Below are positions 1 through 10,733 of a DNA stretch of 64,000 bases, in pieces. Each line of letters begins with the position of its first letter. Within the stretch, counting starts at the first letter, position 1. Source of the DNA: Pisaster brevispinus. Taxonomy: Eukaryota > Echinodermata > Asteroidea > Forcipulatida > Asteriidae. The position numbers were made by a program, and so were the translations under genes. The stretch lies in the NCBI GenBank assembly GCA_023634235.1, contig JAMKCF010000003.1:16400742-16464741 (forward strand). The letters run 5' to 3'. Under the pieces are notes generated by a model that was not told where the DNA came from, ran no database searches, and was given only the letters and a program-made list of their open reading frames with translations.

Positions 1-620
1 TACCTGGAGGAAAGGTAATGGTGTTATTGTAAAGAACTCCCAGAATCTTTGAAATCACAAGTCAAATCTTCCGAAGACTCTAGTCTACATCATAATTGTA
101 AAGAAGTGCTCAGTTGAGGTAAAAAAGTATGAAGGTCACAGGTGTGTCCCTGGGGCTGTGGGGGATGTATATTCCCGCATTTACACAACAAATGGGACCT
201 ATGGCTGTGCGCCCCATCCGAAGGGCGAATAAATTTTGGTGTCTCTTGCTTAAAGGACACAAGTTTCACAACCAAGACCTGAACCCATACACCAGAGCTT
301 GAGTTCCAGTTTGCCTAAGACTGCTCCACCAGGACACTCCCTATGAACGTCAAATTGCACACAACACACTCCAGGAGAGAACAGTTTGTACTCTTTAGGA
401 TAACAAGTTCCAGCATTCCTACTTGACTGTCCTACTCAATTTTGAGTTTTAAGATGTCCTATCATTAGGAATGGAACCGATCAGCTGATTTCCCTATTTT
501 TCCTCTTCAGTAGTGATGTAAAAAAAAAAACCCACCTGGAAAACACTTTACAGAGCTAAATTTGCTTGGCCATTTCCTTTTTCTATTGCATTTACAAATT
601 TGTCTTCTTTCCTTTTGCAG
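1..620. other. Upstream intron of the HIP1-like gene
   Basis: No coding signal is visible. The stretch ends in a polypyrimidine tract and a TTTTGCAG acceptor immediately before the exon at 621, so it is most simply the intron preceding it. It has a short poly-A run near 522-531. The 5' two thirds or more of the gene must lie outside the window. Confidence 0.6.
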
Positions 621-848
621 TGATGCATCAGATAAGTTGATTCAAAGGAAAGGTAAATTTGAAGAGCTTGAGGTCTGCTCCCATGAGATCGCTGCCTGTA
701 CGGCCCAGCTTGTTGTCGCTACTAAAGTCAAAGCAAGTAAAGACAGTGACAACCTCAAGGGGTTGCAGGCTGCATCGCGAGGCGTGGCTTCATCGACGGC
801 ACAAGTGGTAGCGTCGGCAAAGATGGGCACAGCTCATTGATGAAGGAG
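621..848 (+). CDS. HIP1/HIP1R-like protein, exon of the I/LWEQ (THATCH) domain
   Basis: The exon encodes GKFEELEVCSHEIAACTAQL, then a run with VVATKVKASKDSDNLKGLQ and AASRGVASSTAQVVASAK. This matches the conserved block of the talin-HIP1/R/Sla2 actin-tethering C-terminal homology domain of HIP1 and HIP1R, which link clathrin coats to F-actin during endocytosis. It is preceded by a good acceptor (CCTTTTGCAG) and followed by a GGAG|GTGAGG donor. The entry phase leaves one base before the first full codon, and the next exon needs one base at this exon's end. The length should therefore be 227 or 230, but it is 228. In the reading frame the exon runs into TGA at 838-840, while the following exon continues the family alignment perfectly if two bases are missing near 834-837. 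So there is a net frameshift: assembly error, mutant allele or pseudogene. The family assignment is secure from the motif. HIP1 versus HIP1R cannot be decided. Confidence 0.9.
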
Positions 849-1802
849 GTGAGGAACCATACTTTAATCTGCATCTTTCTCAATCACTTGACTTAATTTA
901 GCTTGATGTTTATCCAATATGTACATGTGGTTAGTGATGTTCACCTTGTTAACCCGCTTACTGCCTGACTAAGATCATACACTGTGGTATTGAATGGTAG
1001 ATAAACTATGCCGTCCTGCGGTTTGATGTCAATTTTATAGTTCCTCATATCACAAACTATTGTAAGGATAAACCCAAAATTACCATAGCCCAGACAGATT
1101 AAGCAATCCTGTTAGTTGCAAATTGGTCACATGATCATATTTACCATGTCTCAAATCACTATTAAAGACACAGCTGGAGCTGTTTTAGACCGGTTAGCTA
1201 ACTTGGGTTTCCCTCATAGCCAAACTTGTGTTGGCAATGAGGCATACAAACTTAGGTAGGTGCAAGCAAAATATATACTGGTACTCATTGTAAAATGTGT
1301 CGCATGTGTACGCACAACTATTGAACATCAGGTGCAAGTTCACCTCTCTCGAAATGGAGCCTGTGATCAGGAATTGAAAATTCACAAACCAGACAGGTTT
1401 TACAGATTTTTCTATAATTATTCCACTTTTTATCAAAAGGCTATGTTGTTTATTGCGCGGCCACAAGGCTGCCATTCTTAAACTGCCATTTAACAGTTTA
1501 AGACTTCCTCACCACTCTTTCATTCTGTTAACAATATTCTTTATCCTGGATGCAATTAAAACATCAACTGTTTGAGTCTCTTACAGTTTGTAACAACCTA
1601 CAGCAGTTTCCCTTAACAAGTGGGCCCCTAGCCAAATGCTATTGAAACACTTTAGGGTCCTTTTTCAAAGTTGTCCAGCTGGCTAGTTTAGTGTTGTAAA
1701 GCATTCTTATTTATTATTATGAAATGTAACTGGTGAAATGACAAGCTAATGTAGAGCAAACCCTGACTTCAGCTTACTGTATTTTTTTTTGTTTGAACCC
1801 AG
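849..1802 (+). other. Intron of the HIP1-like gene
   Basis: It is bounded by GTGAGG at the 5' end and a T-rich tract ending in GAACCCAG at the 3' end. Nothing else supportable is seen. The short ORFs on both strands here lack splice or homology support. Confidence 0.7.
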
Positions 1803-1975
1803 ATGTGAACGATTTCACTAAGCTCTCCCTGACTCGGACCAAACGTTATGAGATGGATGCCCAAGTCGCAGTCATAGAGCTGGAGAGTATACTACAGAAA
1901 GAGCGAGTCAAACTCGCACAGCTGAGGAAACGACACTATCAGCTCACTGGTGCCTCAAAAGGCTGGGATGAGGAG
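1803..1975 (+). CDS. HIP1/HIP1R-like protein, penultimate exon of the THATCH domain
   Basis: The exon enters with two bases (AT) that complete a GAT codon with the G left by the previous exon. It encodes DVNDFTKLSLTRTKRYEMDA followed by QVAVIELESILQKERVKLAQ and LRKRHYQLTGASKGWDEE. This is the latch and coiled-coil end of the HIP1 family, where the usual pattern is DF..MTLTQIKRQEMD, QVR.LELE..LQKER.KL..LRK.HY.LAG. The charged amphipathic helix fits the dimerising C-terminal latch of the domain. It ends with GAG|GTAAGG in phase 0. Together with the preceding exon this fixes a + strand gene whose 5' part is outside the window. In the family only a short tail follows this block, so one or a few short exons should complete the gene. 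Confidence 0.93.
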
Positions 1976-4033
1976 GTAAGGCTTTTCTGATCATGCAATT
2001 TTTCAGTTTCCCATTTGGTATTTTGGGGGAAATTTGTGTAAATTTCCTTCAGCTTTCCTCCGCTACAGTCAGAAGGTTTTCCAATCTTGTTGGCAAAAGT
2101 ACTGGCAGCCTTTACTGCAAAATTTACAATAGTTTTCATGTATTAAAGATAATGTCAAATCAACTGATGTCACTCAAGCATACATAGTTTTTATAGCAAA
2201 GGGTTCAAAAAGGGCAAATTCATTCCAATCTGCTTATTAATTTTATAATACTCAAGGCCCTGAATACAAAATGGTGTTCGATCTTTGCAAACATTTCAAA
2301 AGTTTATGAGTAGAGCTACAGTTTCATGGTTACGCTAAACTCCTAACATTTCTGAGGTTTACTAATGAACTCTTTGCTTCTGGAACCTGAATCCTTTAGT
2401 CATTGCTTGGCAACTGCTCAGCTATGCTTGGTGTAGATAAAATACATGTATGCCCAACAGTTGAAGAATATTTCATCTTCTGTAATGTAAGAGCATCGTC
2501 ATCTCTTCCAGTGAAATCTGTTTGAACTAGAAAGTTTACAATTCTGAGCCTCACATATTGGTTGCTCTGCCAGTTCTCTGGATCAGCATATATTACGAGG
2601 CGGGTATTTTCTTGGTGCTTCTGCAAGATGGAGCCCAAACCGTTGGTTTTGCAAATGGGAAGCAGTAACATAACGGCCATAAAAAGCATGCATGTTTACA
2701 GTGTAGTTTGTTTTAATTGCATTTTTGTCCAAACGAAATGATTTTTGTTTAATTACAGGTTGTTTCTTTAGCTAGTTGAGATGTGTAAGCCTATTTTTTG
2801 TTTGCTAAATTCTGTTCTGTTGGCATTGCATGAATTTATCTGTATACTAAAGTTGACAAGATAAGTGTACAACATTGTTAATGGCACAGTCTGTCCCGTT
2901 TAAATGAGTGTTACGCTGTACATGACTTTGTAACCTTACGTTTTCGTTTTTGTTTTGCCTTCCAAATCTGTCAATTTTGACAACTAAACAACATTTGTTG
3001 TATGTCAGTACAGTGCTCCATGTTTATGTATAAGAGATATGTTTCGGTTTTGATTACAAACCTTGTTTTTATCATTTTTATCTCGCTCCATACATGTATT
3101 AAGGGAAAGTACTAACTGTTGCTTGCTTTTGTCTTGCTTCTTTTATTCCAATCTCACCAACTGTCTGGTCTGCTACGTAGCAAATAGCTAGTGTCTAACA
3201 ATAACAGGTAGGTACGAAAGTACAACTCTTGCATCTTGGTTCTGTCAGGGAATAGTAATCCTAATTCTAGACAACTCACCTATACATTATCATATCTCAT
3301 GCATTGACGTCATCTTGCCACCATCTAAGAGGTAACATGTGTTGTTCGGCGAATACTATGAGCCACTGAACAATCTTCGGGGAGGAGAAATGTCAAACTT
3401 TTATCTGAATTCTGACTATTTCGTTTGTGCCTGTTGGAAAAACAAAGTGCTGTTATTTTTTTCAGATCACGTTCTGAGCTGTACTTCCCTAGCACTGAGG
3501 ACACTGTTCCCAGAAGCTCCTTAAAATCTAAATTTACAGAACAAACTGAAAGGTGGAAGAGTCCTGAAATATGGATCCCTTCTTTGTCAGCAATGACTCA
3601 CACCCCATCACCTTCTTTTGACCTCTATAAAAGTGTGCCTAACTACAGTGACGTCATATGCTTCAGTCTATTTCATCCTCGATCACCCTGGGGCTCACTG
3701 AGGTCCAATCCATGGATTGATACATTCGAAGTGAGAGTATCACACATAGTTATAATACAAGACATTTATATAGCGCATAGTGCAGCAGCCTCTATGCAAG
3801 GAATAGATAATCATAATCCCTAGGTGGGGGTCAATGCCTCTAACAGTTGGAACATTAGTATGATCCATTAAGCACTGACTGCCGTAGAAACTGTGCCATT
3901 GCACATGTTGGATGGACATATGCATTGTGTATGATGCCCCTCAATCATAGAGCTGCAAAAGTATGATGTATTATATAATCCCATTACTATGACATGCAAA
4001 CAAGCTAGAACCATCTGGATTGCTGCATTGTAG
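1976..4033 (+). other. Intron or 3' region of the HIP1-like gene
   Basis: About 2 kb with no recognised gene. Phase-0 acceptors inside it would give immediate stops: the acceptor at 2758 gives six residues then TGA, and the strong TTTTTTTCAG acceptor at 3460-3469 gives three residues then TGA. Either could be a short alternative end. An open frame on + from 3425 to 3823 has this acceptor and a GTGAGA donor-like site near 3731 but no recognisable domain. Confidence 0.4.
3748..3860 (+). repeat. Dispersed-repeat-like segment
   Basis: The stretch beginning with a TATAATACAAGACATTTATA-type sequence and running on to GCGCATAGTGCAGCAG resembles a short interspersed element that I associate with deuterostome invertebrate genomes. 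This rests on recollection of the pattern. No target-site duplication or second copy is seen in the window. Confidence 0.25.
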
Positions 4034-4186
4034 GAGGATCAAGATGAAGAGATGCCAAAGCTGCCAACTCTCCCTAACTCTGCAGAAAGCCCCCTGAAAA
4101 TAAACCAATCTTTCAATGGTCTGATGAACAAATTAGAAAATCTCCCTGATTATGGAAACTATTTCCCTACTAAGTTGAATGTCTAA
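4034..4186 (+). CDS. Candidate terminal exon of the HIP1-like gene
   Basis: An acceptor (GCATTGTAG) opens a phase-0 frame of 50 codons plus TAA, beginning EDQDEEMPKLPTLPN. Phase 0 matches the donor at 1975, so the protein would read ...GWDEE then EDQDEE.... HIP1 proteins carry a short acidic, Pro/Thr-containing tail at this position, which is compatible. Against it, the acceptor's polypyrimidine tract is poor, and the second half of the frame coincides with a degenerate CTCCCTGATT repeat, so part of the tail may be repeat-derived. The alternative downstream exon is at 10633. Confidence 0.35.
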   Translation, partial: EDQDEEMPKLPTLPNSAESPLKINQSFNGLMNKLENLPDYGNYFPTKLNV

Positions 4187-4230
4187 AAATCTCCCTGATT
4201 GGTTTACAAAAATCTCCCTAATTACAAGAT
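4060..4230 (+). repeat. Degenerate repeat built on AAATCTCCCTGATT
   Basis: The motif CTCCCTRAYT recurs at about 4069, 4140, 4192 and 4213, separated by 20-70 bases, with a further CCCTACT variant near 4165. It ends beside AAGATGGCCATGTTGGCATC. It looks like an old interspersed repeat overlapping the candidate exon at 4034. Confidence 0.5.
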
Positions 4231-5259
4231 GGCCATGTTGGCATCTCTGAGATGCATTTGGCCATCCAAGTGGGTGCCATTACTAGACAGTTTCTATGGT
4301 GGTCACGGCTGAATAGACTTCGCAACAATGTTCAACATCTCACCTTGCATCTTTTTCAAGGTGTTACGTACTGCTTGCTTCATTTCAATACAGTACAAAG
4401 AAATAAAGAATTAAACTGCAGTGTTTTTATACTATTAAAAAATGAGTTTATAAGTCAAAGGGGAAGAATTATCATGAGTTATTTTGTTAATAGTTTTGTC
4501 CTTTTGGGTTGTATATCAGTCGGCAAAATCTGTTAATCGGTCAGCTTTCTTTTATCCAAAGTCACTTGTATTATATCTAAATGTATATTTTATAGCTTAT
4601 CTTTGTAGAATTTACGCTAAGATTTCAGACCAGGTTGACAACAAAGTCCTTTACATGGTCAAACTTTGTAACCAAGCTAGAAAGAGGTGTTTCTTGCATA
4701 ACATTTTAATAACCTTAATTTCTAAATGGCTGAATTATTTCATCAAACAATATTACCAACACACTGAGAAAGGCATTCCAAACTCTAACAATACAAATCC
4801 CATTTTTGTTTTTTGGGGTGTAAATTCAACCATATAAAATTTGGAAATAATTCACTTTGAAGGAAAATCAGAACTGTATTAAGAACACTATTGTTCATAA
4901 CAAGAACACCTATGTTCATGACATTATGTGGTGGAAATGCCCTGGATGGAAGGTGAAACTAAATCGAGTTCCATGTCTGTTGGAGTAATGTCTGACCTTC
5001 TTAAACAGCATTTGATAGATCTTTGGGTATTTGCATATATTTTGAGCTTGGATTCAACAACTTTTGTGCTTGTTTCTCTCTGTGATTATTTGTTTTTAAA
5101 TGAGACAAGGTCTGTACTATGTGTGAAAGCACTGTATACTCATTGCTTTCTAGTTCTGCTGAGGAATGAAGAAGTGGTGAAGCAAATGCTTTTTTCCTCT
5201 AATACTGTTTTTGTGTTTCTCCTTCACTCTTAAACAAGAACCTTTAACTCTGTATCCTT
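4187..5259. other. AT-rich non-coding stretch
   Basis: No exon with both convincing splice sites and protein-like composition is seen. Three overlapping + strand ORFs of 94-117 codons (4252-5233) have no domain and follow the AT-rich composition of their surroundings, so I do not call them. Confidence 0.5.
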
Positions 5260-7400
5260 AATCTCAGCCGCCATCTATCAGTCTGTTCTGCCATCTTGCT
5301 GAGTGTCTCTATTCTAGGCATCATCCTAGGCCATCGTCTGCCTATCTCGAATGATAGCCACTGCCATCATCTTTAAGACTGACTTGCTAAGCACTGGATG
5401 GCATCACCTGTCAGCCTGACACAGAGTCTCTATCCTCTCTCATCATAGCCTTCATCCTGGACCAGCCTCTCCTAAAGTCTCCAACCTTTCTCACTCTATG
5501 CTTCATCATCAGCCAACACACCAGCCTAGACTGCTAGCCATACCTGCATCATCAATATTGTGCTTTATCTGCACCATCAACTGTTAGCTAATCACTGCAA
5601 TCATCTGCCACCTAAACTCGAGTCTCTATCCTCCACCATATTCTTCATTCTCATCATATTTGCCATAACCATCATCTGTCAGCCCGATCTACCAGCCACA
5701 ACCATTGTTTGACAGCCTGACCTAGATCCTCCATCCTCCACTATGTAGTTCAACTTCAGCCATTTTCTGTCTGTCCATTCTGGATCTGCTAGCCACAGCT
5801 GTCATCATTCAACCTGTCCTGCCCACAGCCATCATCTGACAGCCTGATTTGGAGCCTCCATCCTCCCTTATTAAGTAGTTCAATCTGAGCCAGGTTTGCC
5901 CAAACTGTTAGACATAGACATCATCAGGCAGCCTAACCTGCAAGCCATAGGTATCATTTGACAGCCTGTGATTCATCCTTGCCATCAACTGTTAGACATA
6001 GACATCATCAGGCAGCCTAACCTGCAAGCCATAGGTATCATTTGACAGCCTGTGATTCATCCTTAATTGCCATTAACTGTCAACCTGAGCTGCTAGCCAC
6101 AGCCATCACCTATCAGGCTGACCTGCTAAACACATCCTGTCAGCATAACTTGGGGTCTCCATCTTCTCTTATCCAAGGCATTATCCTTCATCATTAAATT
6201 TCAGCCTAACCTGGTAGCTAGCTGTAGCTGTCAGCCTGTCGTAGAGGCTCTATCATCCCTCATCTTAGGCTCCACTCTCAGCCATCATCTGACAGCCGAC
6301 CTGGAGCCTCCATTCTCCTTCATCGGGCTTTTCATCCCGACCTTAAACTGTCAGCCTGTGCTGCTTGCCACAGCAATAATTTGACAACCTGATCTGAAGC
6401 CTTTGCCCTTGATCCTGTACTACTTCCTCATCCATCACCCATCAACCCAAACTGCTACCAACAGCCTGTATCTACCAGCACCTGACATGGAACATCCTTA
6501 TTCCCTTATCTTGTGCTTTATCCTCGGCCATCATCTGTCTTCCTAAACTGCTATTCAATGCAATCATATGTGAGCCTGCTTTGGAGTCCTCCCGTATCTT
6601 AGGCTACTGTCATCCTAAACTGCCAGCCATCTTCAGTTTAAGCCTGACTTTCTATTCACAGTCAGTATCTGTCAGCCTGACCTGGAATCTCCATCATCCC
6701 TCATCTTCCACCAACCTTGGCTTTATCCCCGGGTATTTTAATGTCAGACTAACTAACTTCTAGCCACAGCTGTCAGCCTATCCGGAGCCCTGTACGCTGC
6801 CTCCTTCGTCCTATGCTTCACCCTCACCATCAGCAGTCAGTCTGAGCTGCAAGCCACAGCCATTATCTGTTAGCCTGAACTGCTACCGACTTTAACCATC
6901 TGTAGGCCTGAACTGAAGTCTCCATCCTCCCTCATCCCTCATCATAGGCTTCATCCTCAGTCATAATCTTTCGGGCTCTTAGTAAGCTTGACTTCCAATT
7001 CACAGTCTTTATCTGTCAGCCTGTCCTGGAGCCATCCTCCCTCATCGTCCACCAGTCTTGGCTTTATCCCCAGCTATCATGTCAGACTAATTATCTGTTA
7101 ATGCTAGCCACAGCTGTCAGCCTGTCCGGAGTCATGTATGTAACTATTAAACAGTCACCATCTGACAGCCTCCATTTTCCTTCATCCTGAACTTCATCTT
7201 CATCATCAGCTGTCAGCCTGAACTTCCAGCCTTAGCCTCGTCTGTAAGCCTGACCGGAGTTTCAACTTTCCCTCACTCTGAACTGCTAGCCGCAGCCATT
7301 ATCTGTCAGCTCGACATGGAGTCTCTATTCTACTCTACCATTTGCTTCATCCCCGACCATAATATCTCAGCCTGATCTGGTGCCTCCATCCTCGGACAGT
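5260..7400. repeat. Diverged TC-rich minisatellite field
   Basis: The region is saturated with variants of CAGCCTGACCTGGAGTCTCC, CATCCTCCCTCATC, GCTTCATCCTCAGCCATCAT and CTGCTAGCCACAGCCATCAT in recurring order, with an apparent unit of roughly 80-95 bp and probably more than 20 units. Composition differs sharply from the AT-rich flanks. The units are strongly diverged, so this is an old tandem array, except for one recent duplication at 5905. Confidence 0.8.
5905..6072. repeat. Recent 84-bp tandem duplication inside the minisatellite
   Basis: The sequence from CTGTTAGACATAGACATCAT through CAGCCTGTGATTCATCCTT occurs twice, offset by exactly 84 bases (5905 and 5989), and is identical over nearly the whole unit. 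Its neighbours are strongly diverged, so this pair is much younger than the array. Confidence 0.85.
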
Positions 7401-7756
7401 CCTCGTCTGTCACTACATTTTTTCAGCCATCCTCTCAAAGCAGAACATCCAGCCCAAGCTATCATCTTTCAGTTCTAGGAAATGCACTTTTTCCACCTTG
7501 CCATGACATTTAAGAAACACCGTCAATACTGCATACAGGTCGCACAGTTTCTGAATGTGACTAATAATAAACAATGGGCAAGTTTCATTATTTAACCCAG
7601 CCTATCCTTGTAATTTGCACAAGACACATAAGGTTGGGAACTGCAGAAATAAAATTTACTATTTTAAAAACATGTTGAAACTGGTATTTAACACATCGTT
7701 TCAAAGTAAACTTCTAAATCCTAAAATTTCTAATTTGTTTATTCTCTTTTTATTAG

Positions 7757-7891
7757 GAACACACTTTGAGGATAACTTGACAAGGGATTGGTCGCCTGCA
7801 GACTCCTTACCTGCCTGTCGGGAATACACCCAAAACATTTTAATCATCGGGCCGTGCAATATCGCTGAGTCCAGGCCGCGGGTCGCCGAAG
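7757..7891 (+). CDS. Possible internal exon, unknown protein
   Basis: A strong acceptor (T-rich tract then TTTTTATTAG) precedes an open frame that runs to a GAAG|GTAGGC donor. The exon enters with two bases and leaves one, so it is a symmetric class 1-1 exon of 44 full codons. It contains THFEDNLTRDWSPADSLPAC and ends near IAESRPRVAE. I do not recognise the protein. Its phase does not match the HIP1-like exon ending at 1975, so it would belong to another transcript or need an intervening exon. The GC- and CpG-rich sequence continues beyond the donor to about 8165, so a GC-rich repeat is an alternative explanation. Confidence 0.3.
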
Positions 7892-8165
7892 GTAGGCCAA
7901 GTGCGGCCGAACCTCCAAGAGGCCCAATCATAATCATAAGGGTCATAATGCATAATCATGAGGTTCAAAGGGGCTGCTTATAGTTGAACGCTTTTGTAAA
8001 GATCGTGGCTCCTTGGCGGTAGGCTGCGGGTCGGCCGACCATACAAGAACCACCAATACTATACACAACTGTATAAGAATCTTTATGCAAGATTGCCTCC
8101 GTTGTGAGCTGCTGCGACCCCGGTCTGCTGTGATGTTACCTGTCAAACAGTGGGGCCGGCAATGT
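7892..8165. other. CpG-rich island-like block
   Basis: CpG-rich sequence (GCCGCGGGTCGCCG just before, GCGGGTCGGCCGACC inside) stands out in an AT-rich setting and includes a short CATAATCATAAGG-type repetition. No gene is assigned. Confidence 0.35.
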
Positions 8166-9240
8166 ATAACACAGGAATAGAAACAAATTGTTACAATTTA
8201 CAGAACTATTTTTGCTTTTTATTTTTGTTGAGCAACACCGTTCATTTGCCCCCTTTTTTAAAGATAAAATTTGCAGCGTCCTTGATAACTACTCCAAAGT
8301 GAGGCCTGAGTCTTGCAGTCAGTCTTATCAGTATCTTAGTATTAAAATAATAATACTACATGTACATGTAATTTCATTTACAAAACTTGTTCCGTTGATT
8401 CATCGCACACAATTGACTGAAACTGCCAGTGCTTTTAATGCACCTTCTCAAGAGTAATCCAGGATACTATTTTATATGTTGATTTTCAAATCGATATTTC
8501 ACTGTAAAGAGAACATTGGCCTGCTTGCAATGAACTTACAAACCCTAGCAAATTGAGAAGTTCGATGTGTTTTGGAAAGGTTATGTCCATCGTTTCCATT
8601 ACCAATTTGAATATTCAGGTTTCTTATAAAGACAAAAAAGAATTTTAGATGCCCAAAGTTTTCTTAAAGTTTTTAACCTTAAAGGAATAAAATAATCAAG
8701 CCGACGTACAGTTTTGGAGACATTTCATGCGTTTTAATATGGTGGTTCGCCAAAGTACTTTTAAGGAGATCCTTTTTATCACAAAATTACTTTGTCAATA
8801 AATATTTATTTTAACGTTAATTTGTATTATATTTATAAATATTAAATATAAGCCAAATAAACATGCCTCTATGATACAAACTTAGTCACTTTATTGAAGA
8901 AAAATATTGAAGAAATAGGTAACGATCCATAGACACCAACAGTAAACGCATAGAGATGAAATAATACACTATACAACCAACCTGTGATGATTTTATCAAA
9001 TCATGCAGGCAAGTTCTAACTGAAACAGCGAAAAAGGAGTTTATGCTTTTACTTGTCAAGCTTTTGAAGTTTTGCGACAAGAGTCAAGGATGGAGGACTT
9101 AAACACAAGTCCTGTCCTGTCCTATATTTTACCTTAAAAGTAGGGTCTATGTATATTTAAAATACAAGCATACAATTAATCTGCTTTCTACAAACTAAGA
9201 TGTATATCTTGCGAGATCATCTGTATGAACTTGATATAAA
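8166..9240. other. AT-rich non-coding stretch
   Basis: No supportable feature. It contains a strongly AT-rich segment around 8800-8860. Confidence 0.5.
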
Positions 9241-9281
9241 ATAGGGTTACTTGTCTATTTTTTCATTCCACCACATCATCA

Positions 9282-9495
9282 GCAATTAAGCTCAGCACTG
9301 AAGGGTTCCTGAAACACTTTTCCAGCCAGTGGACCACCCAGCACAGAAGATGTGTGCCCAGTGGGTGTATGGGAGCAAACATGCCCATGGTTCAACAGCA
9401 TCAAGGCATGTTTGCTCTTCGGATCTGGACTGGGATCAACTCAAGAAGGCAACATTCCAGTAGGCCCAGAAATTCACCAGCTCCCCAAGAATCCT
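9282..9495 (+). other. Exon-like segment with perfect GTAAGT donor
   Basis: A T/C-rich tract ending in CATCATCAG precedes this segment, and a full-consensus donor (CCT|GTAAGT) follows it. All three + frames are open for much of it, so the coding frame cannot be chosen and no protein family is recognised. It also contains the hairpin at 9373-9417. It could be a non-coding exon or a repeat. Confidence 0.22.
9373..9417 (+). other. Perfect 13-bp inverted repeat (hairpin)
   Basis: GAGCAAACATGCC at 9373-9385 is the exact reverse complement of GGCATGTTTGCTC at 9405-9417, with a 19-nt loop. The arms are too short for a typical pre-miRNA. Confidence 0.8.
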
Positions 9496-9549
9496 GTAAG
9501 TGCAAAGTCTGCCATAGAAAGACCAGCTATTTACAGGGTTTGCATTTAT

Positions 9550-9640
9550 CTTTTTCAATATCAGCAGAACGGGGTTCGAATCCCTGGAATGACACTTGTG
9601 CCCTTAGAGCAAGGCACTTAACCATAACTGCTTTGTAAAT
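9550..9640 (+). repeat. tRNA-derived SINE remnant (B box)
   Basis: GGGTTCGAATCCC is a canonical RNA polymerase III B box (T-arm). It is followed by a tail with TGACACTTGTGCCC and GCAAGGCACTTAACC. No matching A box or cloverleaf is seen upstream, so this is a remnant and not a working tRNA gene. Confidence 0.5.
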
Positions 9641-9991
9641 AGTTGGGAAGGTAGTAGGACTGTGAAGGGGGTGTCGACAGCCCAAAGCAGTTAAGTGTAG
9701 ACCTCATCTTGAAGCTGCCGTCCAGCCTCGTGATATTAGGCAATTTCTCACAAACCAATTTTTTAATAAATGCATATTGTAATAGTTCATTGTGATTCAA
9801 TACCTTTTGGCCTCATCATGACGTCATTGATTGTTAGTGTTTTAGATCATTATTATTCTTGATGAGTTTACAGTATTTTTGTTCCAATTCAAGGGTAAAA
9901 ACAAACCCAAATCTTTCAGCAAAAAACAGCCATGCAACTTTAAACTTGAATAAATTTATGTAAATGATATGACTCCTGATGATGTGACTTT

Positions 9992-10434
9992 CAGGGCTTG
10001 AATTTGGGGGTGAAAATCCACGAGACCACAGGGCTTGAAGCCCAAAATGTTTACTGGACCAGAATTGTTTTTAAAAAGACCAGAATCAAAATAAGGAAAA
10101 ACTTTCTGACCCAGTTTAACATGCGTTTAAGTTAATTGTTTTATTTAAACAAGCTCTATGACATGTAGAGAAGATTGATTTCATTTGTCTTTATGGGTGG
10201 TAAGTATATTTCATTATGTCATTACTCAATAGAATTGAAAGGTATTTTGTCAGACTCAAAGTCAACATTTGAACACATTGTTTTGTGTTCAAGATGTGAC
10301 ACAGTGAGGTATTATTCTTCAATAATATTATTAAAAAGCACAAGTCCGCCAGACTTGTCCAGTCAAATGTTTACTAGCCTGACACCAAAACTACTGGCCT
10401 CGGGCCTGTGGTCCAGTGTAAAATTCCAGCCCTG
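9992..10434. mobile_element. Non-autonomous hAT-like MITE, copy 1 (443 bp)
   Basis: It starts CAGGGCTTGAATTT and ends AAATTCCAGCCCTG, imperfect terminal inverted repeats. The flanks are ACTTT at 9987-9991 and ACTTT at 10435-10439, a perfect 5-bp target-site duplication. A second copy lies at 62195-62612 with a different 5-bp duplication. CAGGG-type ends are typical of the hAT superfamily, and 5-bp duplications are described for its hAT5 group. The internal sequence has no transposase. Confidence 0.85.
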
Positions 10435-10439
10435 ACTTT

Positions 10440-10632
10440 GGATAACATGCATGCTCACATGTGAATACCTAGTCATTCTGACCTGAGCAAATATGATATC
10501 CCTGGATAAGTTTCAGCAAAAAGAATGTGAAAGAAACCCAGAAGGTGTTCAGCACCCAAAACACCCAAAACGAAAAATTAAATTGAGGATTTAAACTTCT
10601 ATACTAAAACTTTGAAATCTTTTTTAAAATAG
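10440..10632. other. Non-coding interval
   Basis: Short interval between the MITE and the candidate exon. Nothing further is seen. Confidence 0.4.
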
Positions 10633-10733
10633 ATTTCAGGAAGGCAGAGAAATCTCTGCAGGAATGAGGAACAAGTTCAGTCGGACAGTGGAACCAAACT
10701 CAAGGACAAAGCCAAACTTCAGATCAGTTTAGA
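10633..10733 (+). CDS. Candidate exon (possible HIP1-like tail or separate gene)
   Basis: After an AAAATAG acceptor the frame reads ISGRQRNLCRNEEQVQSDSG and continues TKLKDKAKLQISL. It enters in phase 0, compatible with the donor at 1975. It has a full-consensus donor GA|GTAAGT at 10734 and, if unspliced, stops at TAA 10735-10737. If spliced it leaves two bases, which matches the entry phase of the exon at 25244. The hydrophilic, Lys/Gln-rich composition is protein-like, but no family is recognised. The phase matches are suggestive only. Confidence 0.3.

Noticed and set aside
3425..3823. 132-residue ORF downstream of the HIP1-like exons
   Set aside because: Wrong phase to join the exon ending at 1975, no domain, and it overlaps a dispersed-repeat-like segment at its 3' end.
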